Origin: Platycnemis pennipes
Lineage: Eukaryota > Arthropoda > Insecta > Odonata > Platycnemididae
Direction: 5' to 3'
Assembly (NCBI GenBank): GCA_933228895.1
Contig: OW121857.1
Span: 80,099,672 to 80,163,671, forward strand
DNA length: 64,000 bases
Numbering within the stretch: the first letter of the stretch is position 1; every line of letters begins with the position of its first letter. Shown piece by piece: positions 12,482 to 24,400 of the stretch. The notes under the pieces are model-generated. The model was not told where the DNA came from, did no database searches, and was given only the letters and a program-made list of their open reading frames with translations. The position numbers were made by a program, and so were the translations under genes.

Positions 12482-15400
12482 TCATTTTCTTAAGTGAATA
12501 GTAAAGGAGGTGGTAGATGTTAAATCTTTGGCCCAAGCCTTACACTCAATTCGTAAAGGCACACCAGCTGGAAAAGAAAAAATGATGTACTGCTGGTAGA
12601 AATGTTTGTTTTCTCGAGCCATAGTTATGGCAGATAAAATATGTATTTAGGCAGGAGAACATGAATTTAAGCCGTCAGAACAGTTTACTTGTTTTCTACT
12701 TTGCATCAAAATTTGTTTGGTTGAAGGGGTTTCAGATGAAGAATAGCAGTGGCTAAGGAAGCATTTATAAAGAGATGGAAAATTATGATGGGTTCTCTGT
12801 GCAGTATTTATAAAACATCTTTACTGTGACATGATGGAGGAAAAACTGTTCCTTTGGCCATCCAACCCCTCGACGAAAGATTTACATAAAAATTACAATT
12901 GGTAATGAAGGAATAAAAATATGTAGAGAAAAAAAATGTGGACAATTACAATTTGAAGCATAATTACGAGTAAATATAATTTAAGAAAACACGAAAATTA
13001 ATGAAACAATTTATACACAAATACCTAGGGCAAGGGCCTAGCCGAGTTGATACACCGGTTCCCGTCAGATCACCGAAGTTAAGGAACGTTGGGCCCGGAC
13101 GGAGGTTGGATGGGTAACCCCCCTCCATACCTCTACCGTGGTGCTCTTGTCCCCTGTCTGCAAGTGGCGGGCAGGTTAAATGTGGGTTGGCACAATGGAT
13201 CTAAAGAGGTCTAAGTGCCAGGGGGGCTCCAGAAGGCTCCCGCCCACCCCTCCAATTTACATTTTTATACACAAATATCAAGGTATCACAAATATCATAT
13301 ATATTAAAAATCAGAAAAAATCATGATTTGTGAAAGTAGTTGCAGCTGTAGGCAAAACACTAGGATGAGTGCATAGAGATGTGATGAAATAGCTAGTCAA
13401 ACCTCTATTGTGGTGAGTACCTATTATGCTTAAGCAACTTTGCAGAAAGGAATGAGCTCAGAGTGAGTTACTTAAAATCAAATTAATACTAATTTAAGGA
13501 CCATCCATGCATTAAGTATTGCTAAATGGGGAAGGGAATGGGATGGGCCAACTCATGTGATCTACTATCAACAGGGAGGGGAAAGTGGTCCAGCCTTCCA
13601 TTATATTGGGGGAAGATACATAGTGAAATCTTTATCAGCTCAAATGTTAATGATAAAATTATTAGGTACTTGGCGAATAAATGTTGAGAAATGAAAAAGG
13701 TATTTCTAAGGCATGTATGTTGTATCATTAACAAAAAAGAGGTCGGGGATCGGGTTGGTGTGATGGCTAGAGTACTGGCCTCCCATCCCGAGGGTCCGGG
13801 TTCGATTCCCGGCAGTGGCGGATTTTTCAGTGGAAAATCGGTCCCCACTTGAGTGCCTAGTGGAGGGCATTTCAAGTTCAGTACTCTGTCCGTCGGATGG
13901 GACGTTAAGCCGTGGTCCCCTTGGCGCCTTTCGTTAAGAGTAGGCTAATGCCGACGCCGGGTTTCTCTCCACCCTTCCTCCGTTTCCTGAACCCTGAACT
14001 CCTACCATTACCCAATTATCCACCTATCCTATATGGCGCAAATGACCTCAGCTGTCCGTCGCCTCCCCTAAGTAACCAACCAACCAAAAAAGAGGTCATA
14101 AGCAGCCTTAAGTAAGGGGATTTCTTGGACATATTATGAATAGAAAGTTTTGAGGGGGAGGTGGTAAAACCACAGATTTTGAGATAAAAACAGTGGGCAA
14201 AACCACAGAGCTTAAGCGTTTAGGGCGTAAGCTCTATGGGTAAAACAATGTTGAGTAAAATATGGATGACCCTCAGAGATTTAAAATAGTTTCCGGGTTG
14301 CATAATCATGAGGATACAACAAAGCTAATGCTAAAATGAGACTCGAGTACATAGGTATACCTAAAAACAGTAGGACCTCTTTTAAATATACGCTGTTGGT
14401 AGAATTTTTTTAACTTTCCCATTGAGCATCATCTCTAAGCTCAGAAGGTTTGCTTAGCAGTACCTGACACCAATTGGTGTCACCCCCCACCCAGTGACAA
14501 ACAAGGATTATGCCAATTGGCATCATCTACAGCAGAAGTGTTCAGCAGATATCACTGGTTCCAAAAATAGTGTTTAATTTATGTGGTGTCCACTGAATAG
14601 AGGTAAAAAAAAATTTAGGAAGAATAAATGTATGTACAAAAAGGATGGATTTGAATAGACATCCTTGGTTTGTAATATAGGTATACACAGAACATTAAAA
14701 AAAGCAATAAATTTAAATAACAGTTTTCATCAACAAAATTTGTCATGATAATTGTTTTAAATTTAAATAACTTCTTAGCAGTGCAAAATTTAAAAGAACC
14801 AACTAATATTTCCAGATGTTCTCAAGTATTCCCCTGAGTTGCTGATCCAACCCATTGCAGATATTCCCTAGCACTCAGATTGTGCTACCTCTTGGGTTTA
14901 ACTTTATGCATAAAGTGGTACATATTACGTCTAGCTCATAATTGTGACGATATTGCATTCATGCTGTACACACACTGTGCTATATGGAGACTCCCTCCAA
15001 TGGTGAGTTAAGCATCTTCTACAGGGCAGGTAGCTGTTAGAGGTTCCTCAGTGTTCAACCCTTAGCAGAATGGGATGTTCATGACCAGCTGTACTTAACA
15101 TACGAATGAAAAATTTTCTGAGTGTATTCCAAGAAGAACAAAGTTGCCCCCTGAACTGCTTTTAGTGGGACTACCTGATAAGCATTGCTTTGTTTTCGAA
15201 AGAAAATCATAAATCCCTCACAGTAAAGTTGGTCACTGGTCACACACATATTAGCTTCTAGCCAAAATTAGCATGGCTGTTGGCTGCTGAAGAAGGTTAC
15301 CACTGAAAGGAGGGTAAATTTACATATCTTATTTTGAAAATACATTTAGTTCCATAAAAAGGGGCTGATAATGAAAAATATTTACTATTTTTCAATGGTA

Positions 15401-18400
15401 AGTATAGAATTTTTGGCATCACTCATTTTCATATTTGCAATTTCTTTTGAAGGAGGAGTATACAACTTAACCAGAAGATTGACCAAGGTTTAAGTTGTGT
15501 TGTTTGCTCCTAGGACACTTAACCCAAATTAACTATATTTATCTGCCTCGATGTATGGAAAACCAGACATCTTATGGTTAGTATAAGTCAATTGCATGGA
15601 TGGTTGACAAGTAAGACAAGAGGAAATAGTTCGAATGCCTTAGAGTAGTAGCCCAAAACCACTTTCTCACCTTGATTGCCAAAGAATTGTACTGCAATAA
15701 TAGGAGTAAGGTGTTTTTTCTTCCCCTTAAATGGATAAAAGTATGCAGGAAATCCCTGGCCTGGCCAATAATACAAGTCCTTCAGATAGCTTTCTTTTTT
15801 AACTTTTTCAGAACAGCTCACCCAAATCATATTCCTCTGCAAAAGACATTGACAAACCAGTTGAAGGATTAAACCAATAATTCAACAAATATGAATTTTA
15901 GATATTTGAAACAAGAATTGAAAAAAAACATTTGATGCATTTTCTAGCATAGGTAAAATATTCCTGGACATTTCAGATCCACCCTACTTTGGTCCATTCA
16001 TTTAGGGTGAATAAAGATTTTATGATGGCTTGCAATGAATGAGTAATCATGCAGTGAAGATGATAATACTTTTTATAAAAATTCATATTTTATTAATATG
16101 TAGTTGGATCTTATTTTTCATTTACTTTAGCTCCACCCCATTCACTAAAAATGTTAGTATGTACATACATATTTCATTACAAAATACAATTTTAGATAAG
16201 TACGTACTAACAAAGTGGACATATGTCGAGATATTTTTCATATTGCACTGATACATAATTGTAGTCTGTTGGGAAGATGTTTTTATGTAAATAACACTGA
16301 CTCAAGCTATCACTAAATATATTGATTATGAGTTTCAGCCTGAAATTTTCTCACTACATACACAACAGCTATTTAATGATTATGCAGATGCAACAGAGGA
16401 CTTTGAGCTAGCCTAATTGATCTGAATATTTTGAAAGACTATGCAGTCACCTTGTCAGACTCCTGTTTTTTGATGTAGTCCTTCAAACTGCTTGGCATGT
16501 CATCAGGAAGCTCATTTGACTTAGAGTAAACGTTTGGTGTCCATGAGTAAACCTATGAGGATGAAATCCACATGATCAAAAACCCATGAGGCTCAATACA
16601 GACATGCATATATACTTTAAGCTGTGAAAAACATGAGCATATTGAATGTTCTCAAAGTATGAAGCTCAAAGCTCAGGTTGATTGCTGTTAAAGCTCAGTT
16701 GAAGATAGGGATGAAAACAGCACACATTAAGGTGTTTGGTGAATGAAATTTGCATAACACGGTGGTTCTAATTTCGTCATTACTCTGCTTTTACTTATTG
16801 CCAGAAGATGAATGTTTGATGCATTTCATGACCTAAAAAATTAGGATCATGCAGGAGATATATCCATAGCAATTATAGGCAAACTGTCTTGCTGTGGGTT
16901 TGCAATAGCCAATATTAAATACCAAGTGGAAATCATTCTAGCAATAGAATTGAGATTCCTGTAATGCAATATTTTATTGCATTAAAAAAATAAAATGAGA
17001 TTCCTTCCATGTATATATTTTTCATGTCCATTATGAAAGCCTTCAGCAGGAAAGCTCTGAATCTTGCTGTAATGATATCACTGCCTACAGTAAATTATAA
17101 AGATATACTACAGCTGTTTTAATAACTTCATTAAAAGTAAATAAAAATGTGTACATGATGTTGATGATGAGAGAATGTCTGCGGTTCAACTTTCGCACTG
17201 GGAAAAACATGGGTCAGTTTCAGTGGCGTAGGAAGTGGGGGGTAGAGGGGGCATTCAGCCCCTCCCAGAATTTGCCCCGGGCCATTGAGAAATGAGTCTT
17301 CAATAGTAAAAATTAAATTTTACTTGTTTCCAGCTTGCTTTTTCCCTTCTGACACATATTCTACCACCTTCATATGCACTTTAAACGGAATTCTAGTCTC
17401 TACCCCCTCCTATCCGCAAAAAGATGCGGGCCCTTTTCAAGGTTGGCCCCACCCAGCGAAGTGAAGTAGGGAAGTGAAGAAAAGACTAGTGGAAAGTTTA
17501 ATATGGAGCGTTGCACTATATGGGGCGGAAACGTGGGCTTTGCAGAAAGAAGATAAAAATAGACATAGGGCTTTTGAAATGTGGGTGTGGAGAAGGATGG
17601 AGAAAATAAAGTGGGTCGAAAGGAAAACGAACGACGAAGTGCTGGAATTGGTAGGAGAGGAAAGAAATTTGATAGATGAAATTAGGAGAAGGCAGAAGGT
17701 GTGGATGGAAAAAGTAATAAAAGGGGATGGTGTTTTGAAGGAGGTGATTTAGGGAAGAGCGTTGGGTAAGCGGGGAAGAGGGAGGAGAAGAACGGGTAGC
17801 TTGGATGGAATGATGGGTGGCAGGAGGTATGAGGGGATGAAAAGGGACATTGTGTGAAATTTAGGGGGTGGGAAGATTTAAATGTCCATTCAAACCTACC
17901 TTCACCGGTAGAATACCTTTAATAATTAATAATAATAATAATATATGTTCCTTCGTACCTACTCATTCTAAAAGTCAAATTTGTCAAATGAACACCTTCA
18001 TAAGAGGGGTATTGAATTTCATTTTGTAAGCTGTTCCCATTCTTAAATCTAGGGGCATTTAAAAATTAAATTCCGAGTGGGCTACTGGAATCAAGGCTGA
18101 AAAAAATCCAAGTGCAAAGGGTTGAGAAATTCACCGTGAAGAAGGTTGCCTTGGTAGTGGATGATTTTTTTATCTCTGTAAATCTTAAGATTGTTCTTTG
18201 CAAAGTATGGGGTTGCACAGATGAACACCCTTTGAAACTATTTTGGTCCAAAATGATCATTGTTAGAACTCTAACATCGCTCCAAGCCAGAGGATTTTGA
18301 TCTGGTTGAGCATCTTTCTTGAGCATATTCAGGGCCGGTTCTAGGCCCAAGCGACACAAGCGATCGCTTGGGGCTCCAAGCTGAGAGGGGTGCCAAAGTG

Positions 18401-21400
18401 TGACAAAAGAATAAAAAATACTCTGTAATTTTTTGCAAATATACAATAAGTGAAAAATTTCAACCATAGTGTTTATGGCACTAACAGGGATACTATATGT
18501 GCTGTTCGCAGAAGAGCAAACACTCTGCGACGAAGGATAGGTAAAATATCTGCAAATATATTCAATGTCACAGGCTCAACTTGGTGGAAATCAGTAAGTT
18601 TGCGTATCCTCTCGAACAACTGTCTTTTTATTTATCTGTAGCTACTGGCAAAAAGAGTTTTTCAAAATTGAAGTTGATCAAAACTTTCTCAAGAGCGATT
18701 GACTGGGCTGTCACATTAGCCATTGAAAGCGACATTTTGAAGTTGATTAACACATATTCTATTTTGAAAGATTCTGCGAATTTGAAGGCTAGAAAACTTT
18801 CAGTATGATTTTTTTACTCAAAGGAACAATATTTAGTTTGTACACGATAAAATGTTAACAAATGTATAAGCTATTTGTTAACTAACTTAATAAGCTAACT
18901 TTGTTTCATTTATAATTTATTAAAACAAAGAATTTGTTCTTTTAACTCACTATCTACTCTCTAGTTTCCTATAAGTTTATTAATTAGAATTAAAACATCT
19001 TTTTTCAAAGTTGTAGATGTATCAAAGTCAATTAAATAGTAGTGCATTTGCTTCTATCCGGTAAAAATTTTGAAAAATGGCAGAAGCCCATTGAATAAAT
19101 CAATAAAATTACAGTGGAATATCTTCTAAATGTTTAATTTAAATGAAGGAATAATCCATGCTCATAAGGTATAAGTAAGAGTTCATTATGTTAAGGCTCT
19201 AAGATCCTATTAATCGTAAAAAACAACAAAAACACAATTTTTTGCGAGGGGAGCCAAAACAATGCTTGGGGCGCCAAACGCTATCCCGCTTGTGTGGAAA
19301 AATCCTCTCGGACCGGCCCTGAGCATATTGCAGCTAGACTTCAAACAAGACAAAGTTAGTAAAGAAACATCAAATAGAGAAAAATTATGCACCATACTAA
19401 CATGGTATCACAGTTATTAGTGGGATGTGTCTGATGTCAGAGGTAATTTGCACTGCTGAGGAGAGGTGTTTAGGGACTAAAAAAACTAGCTTAGACTAAC
19501 TCCATTGCTTTGACATGCTGTCCCAACTGAATGGTGATAACATGTGGATTTCACTTCATGAGTTCCAGTGGTAAGATATAAATTCTCCTCCAAGCTTCTC
19601 TTCAGTCCCTAATACTTCCATAAAGTGCCCTTTTAGGGACCAATTTGCATTATTGAGGACTGAATATACTTGAAAATATTTTTTCTAACATCCAAGGGAA
19701 TCAAGTTGAGTTGACAAAAAAGCATGAGTTACCAGACTCACTGTAATATAGAAAGATATCAACATCCAACTCTGCTAAGCTAATAAATGGACAAAACACC
19801 ACCTGAATACAATTCAAGGATTAAGCTAATTAACAACTTACGTAATAATATATTATTATTACAAAGTAGTCACAAGTCGACCATGTGGTCGGGTGGTAAC
19901 ATAATATATATCCTCATACTATTCATATCACAATTGTTTATGCAGAAACACCTGAATATGTCAAATAATTGAATGGTTTATCAAGCAACTTGACTTGAAA
20001 TTTATTACTAATCTGTGGTAATAACACCTTGAAAGATTGATCTCATAACTCTATTTTTCTCACACCTACTGTAGTGACTTACATGCAACAATGTATTTGA
20101 AGAATCATTATTGTTCATCAAATCCTCTAGAAAAAAGCGCATATCAAAATAACATAGGGGTTGCACTCAATACTTTGCGGCATAACTATGTGGAAATTCA
20201 TGGTCAAATAAAGGATCCAACACCCCTGTATATTTCCACTTAAATTTATTTGGCACAAGTAGTTTCAACGCATCGGCGTCATCATCAGGTACAAGTCTTA
20301 AATTTCTGTATTGCTGGTATATATACCTTAAGGAAGCAGTTGGAGTGAGAGGGAGGGGAGAAGGCAAGGAGGGGGGGAAGAGGTTTAGAGGCAGAGGGTT
20401 AGGTTGGGGGGAGGGATTACATTGCTTCTGGTTAAACCACTAATGGGGGCGTGGGGGCTCACTGTTGAGGGTCAGGAATTCTTATTCCGCCAGGAAATGG
20501 AGGTCTCTAACAGTGGGGAGTGATTCACAAACACATTTTCATTCACAATGAGTCCATTTCTTGTGTGTCTCCTTATCTCCAACTCCTCTATCTTGTCCAT
20601 CTTGCACCCCTTTACGTTCAGGTGCAAAATTTCCTGTGTAAAGTCACTTACGTGACCTACAACTGACGGAAACTAATTTGTGGTTGGAGGGAGGGGGGTT
20701 CCGTTTAGATAGTTGATCACAGAATTCAATAGAATTTTTCACTCCATGGGATGAGGATTTCACTCCATCAACGAATCATTCCCCTCTCGAGTTTAAACTT
20801 CGATCACAAGCTACGAACCATTAAATTCATTGCCTCTCATAATGGTTACAATGAAAAACTAATTGACAGGATGATGAAAAAGAAAATGTCACTCAAGGCA
20901 AAAGCTACTCTGTACAAACAAACAGAACTGAAAGATAGGGATATTCGATGGTGTAAACTACCCTACTATGGAGTCATCTCACAAAAATTTGGAAAGGTCT
21001 TCCCGAAAGACCAACTCAGGGTGGTTTACTACAATAATAATAATTTAAGGTCATTCTTGAACAAAACTAAAGACAGGACAGACCCATTGGATAGAAGTGG
21101 AGTGTATAAATTAAAGTGCCGAGATTGTGAAGCAGTCTACATAGGACAAATGGGAAGGTCCTTCCGTACCCATGTGGAGGAGCACAAGAGAAGTTTCCCG
21201 CAAGGAAATTGGTCTCAGTCCCACTTCGTGAGACATCTGCCAGACGAGGGTCACGTAAGTAACTTTACGCAGGAAATTTTGCACCTGAACGTAAAGGGGT
21301 GAAAGATGGACAAGATAGAGGAGTTGGAGATAAGGAGACACACAAGAAATGGACTCATTGTGAATGAAAATGTGTTTGTGAATCACTCCCCACTGCTAGA

Positions 21401-24400
21401 GACCTCCCTTTCCTGGCGGAATAAGAATTCCTGACCTTCAACAGCCCCCACACCCCCATTAGCACCATTAGTGGTTTAACCAGAAACAGTGTAATCCCTC
21501 CCCCCAACCTAACCCTCTTCCAGCCCCCCCCCTCCTCGCCTTCCCCCCACACCCCCACTGCTTCCTTAAGGTATATAATACCAGCAATACAGAAATTTTT
21601 GACTTGTACTTGATGATGACACCGATGCGTTGAAACTAGTTATGCCAAATAAATTTAAGTGGAAATATACATAGGTGTTGGATCCTTTATTTGAACATAG
21701 GTATTATTAGAAAACTCATTAAGTAATAAAATATTGTCATTCAATAATTATCAAATTGTGACTAGGTGTACTTAAGATTCACAACATTACTCAATTTCAC
21801 TGTACCAGCATTTACATCGCCAAAATATTTTAATGGTTTTTGTTAAAAGAATTGAAAATTCACTTACTTTGTTCAATCTTAACAATACACATGGTTTATT
21901 TTTAGCATAGCCAAATGAACTATCGGAAGTGCAGTTCCCAAGTTCATTAATATCAAAGTAACAGTCTTCTGGGTTGGATGGAGATTTCTGACAGTCAGTA
22001 TAATCATCAGGATTTAGCCTTTTGTAACCTGAAAAGTATTTACACTTAATAGGTTCCTAGTTTACATTCTGCAAAAAGCAGAATGTGAAATATGCTACCA
22101 CATACGGAAGTCATATATTTAAAACTTTTGTCTCCTCAAAGCTGCAAAAAATTTATGTAAGAGCAAACTAATTGAAACTTTCCCTCGTCCTGCATTTAGC
22201 CTCTCATTAAATCCACATTCATCATTACTCTCTCCATGCTATTAAAAATCCCTATTCTGTTCTCCCCTCATCTTTGCTTGCTAAATGTTCTTCCTTCACT
22301 TTCATTATCCAGTCACCTCTTTGCAAATCCTTCACTGACATTTTCTGTTTCAAATTTTCTCAATAGATAATGCATTTTTTCACAGATATCATACAAAGAT
22401 CCCTTATCAATTTCTTCCTCTCATCAAATACTCCCTAAGCAGGTACACAATGCTGTGCTTACATCTTTACTGTTAGTACATTTTGATCAGAAATTCTCTC
22501 AAGACACATTGACTGCTCCTCCTGATTATAACTTCATACCTTGGTGTACATTAACCCACTGAAGAATCTCTTTTACTTTGTCCTTTGATTGCCCATTAAT
22601 AAATGGAAACCTATCACAGTTGCACCATTTAATAATATCTGTAAAAATGTCAATAAGTCATTATTTATTCTCCTCAGATTGAAACATGTGATCCCCATAT
22701 CTCTAAAGGCACAGCATCAGTATTAATTTTACCTCATTTTCACTACACCGATATAGCTTATCAAGATCTCGCACAAGAACTATTTCATCAAAATCATTAA
22801 AACTTTAATGCTCTCTGAATGCATGCATCAGGTCCATTTTCAATATACAGGTAGGTATCAGATCACATCACTCAATACATGAATGAACTAGCTTGGCTAA
22901 TACGTAGTTACAGATGCTAACTTCACACACTCTGTCTTCTAAATCCAATTCTGAACACTAAAATGCCTCAATACCCTTTGAAGAATTCAGAAACCTAAAA
23001 AAGTCCATGAAACTAATATGTGAGGGAATCATAAGCTGGTAATACCTCTCCATTAGAAGACATTTTTCAACTAATCATTCATTCTCACTGCATGTCAAGA
23101 ATGGAACAAACTCCCCTTATACTTAAAAGAATCTCTGTCACTTTTGTCTTTTAAAAGGGTGCTGCATAATAATTCTCAAAGTCCAACAGATGAACCCATG
23201 GGCATCACATATCACAAATACTCACTCAATGTATTTAATATTCTCAAACATGGAAGCCAAGATAAATGGTGCACATATAGCACCATATATAGCTGCATCA
23301 CATCATTTTTGTTCATGTAATGTTTCTTTTTTCATCAAGTTTATATTTTAATTACTACTTATTAATAACTAATTTTCTTAAAGACTATTATATTTAATTT
23401 GTTTTTAAACACTAGCTAGTAGGATCAGTGGAATTTTGCAGCTTTTTGACACCCCTCTTCTTGTGTGGGTGTTTTCCTGAAGTGGGTTTTTTCGTAAAGG
23501 ATGAAAACATAATAATCCTCATGTTTTTCCCACAGCTGTAAATACTTTCACACAGCATGATTTCTTTAATATTTATATATTGTGTATATATTTTTGTTCA
23601 TTAATTATTCTTTAATTCATTAAATGATAATTTTTTACCTCAGATTTCAATTGTGCATATCATGACAATCATATATTTTATGTAAATGTGTTGATGATGT
23701 ATTAGATCGCAGAAGGGAAAGTTTTGTCTCAATCTTGCCCCAGTAAGATGTTTTCTTACTATTATTGATTATTTACGTCTACTTTATAATTATTCCTCTT
23801 AGATATTATTCCTCTCAGGCATTTATCATTGCCCTTGACCTTGTATAGAATAAATGTTCAATCATCAGCAAATATGATAGAAATTAGCTCCCTACCTACT
23901 TTATTTTCAATGCCCATCCCTTCCTATGCCACTATAGTCACTTTCTTAGCATGAAACTTAAAACCCAATGAATATAATAGGCAGCAAAGCCTTACGCTAC
24001 TAAAAATTATAAAAATAAAACTCTTGTGCAGTTTAGTAGAGCCACCCACACATCTTTTCACATTAGGTCTCTATGTAGGGAACTCTATTCTCCCACTTCT
24101 ACAAAGCTCTACTGTTAGTCTACGGGGAGGGAGAGCCTCTTACAAGACTTTTGGAATCAAAGCCCTCTCAGATCCTTCTCGTTCTGAGAATGGTAATTGG
24201 AAACTGTCTAATGCACCCCATTCATCTAGGGTCAAGCACCAATACACAGTTCCTGACATAGCACTTCACATAGTGTACAATGTCCAGTAGCAAAATCCTG
24301 CCACCTTACACAGCACCTCCATGTAGGTATATTTCCCCTAACTCAGTTTTTTTTGCCTAACAAGTAACTAAGGTTTATTTTTGCTTACCTCTGAGTGTGC

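Larger units (their letters stand above)
20159..21693 (+). mobile_element. Penelope-like element, 5'-truncated, with inverted 5' copy
   Basis: Long inverted arms: 20205-20660 is the reverse complement of about 21250-21693. The central part encodes the GIY-YIG end of a PLE protein. Flanking AACATAGG (20151-20158, 21694-21701) is a plausible target duplication. The left arm also duplicates the last codons of the ORF (GTAAGTGACTTTACACAGGA in reverse). The reverse transcriptase is missing. Both arms carry a hammerhead-like core. Confidence 0.88.

Noticed and set aside
13040..13150. Functional 5S rRNA gene
   Set aside because: It has a degraded 5' end, insertions between boxes, and continues into a SINE body also found at 53195-53430.
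17930..17950. Independent AAT microsatellite
   Set aside because: It is the 3' tail of the LINE at 17460, as are the ATT runs at 49370 and 50925.
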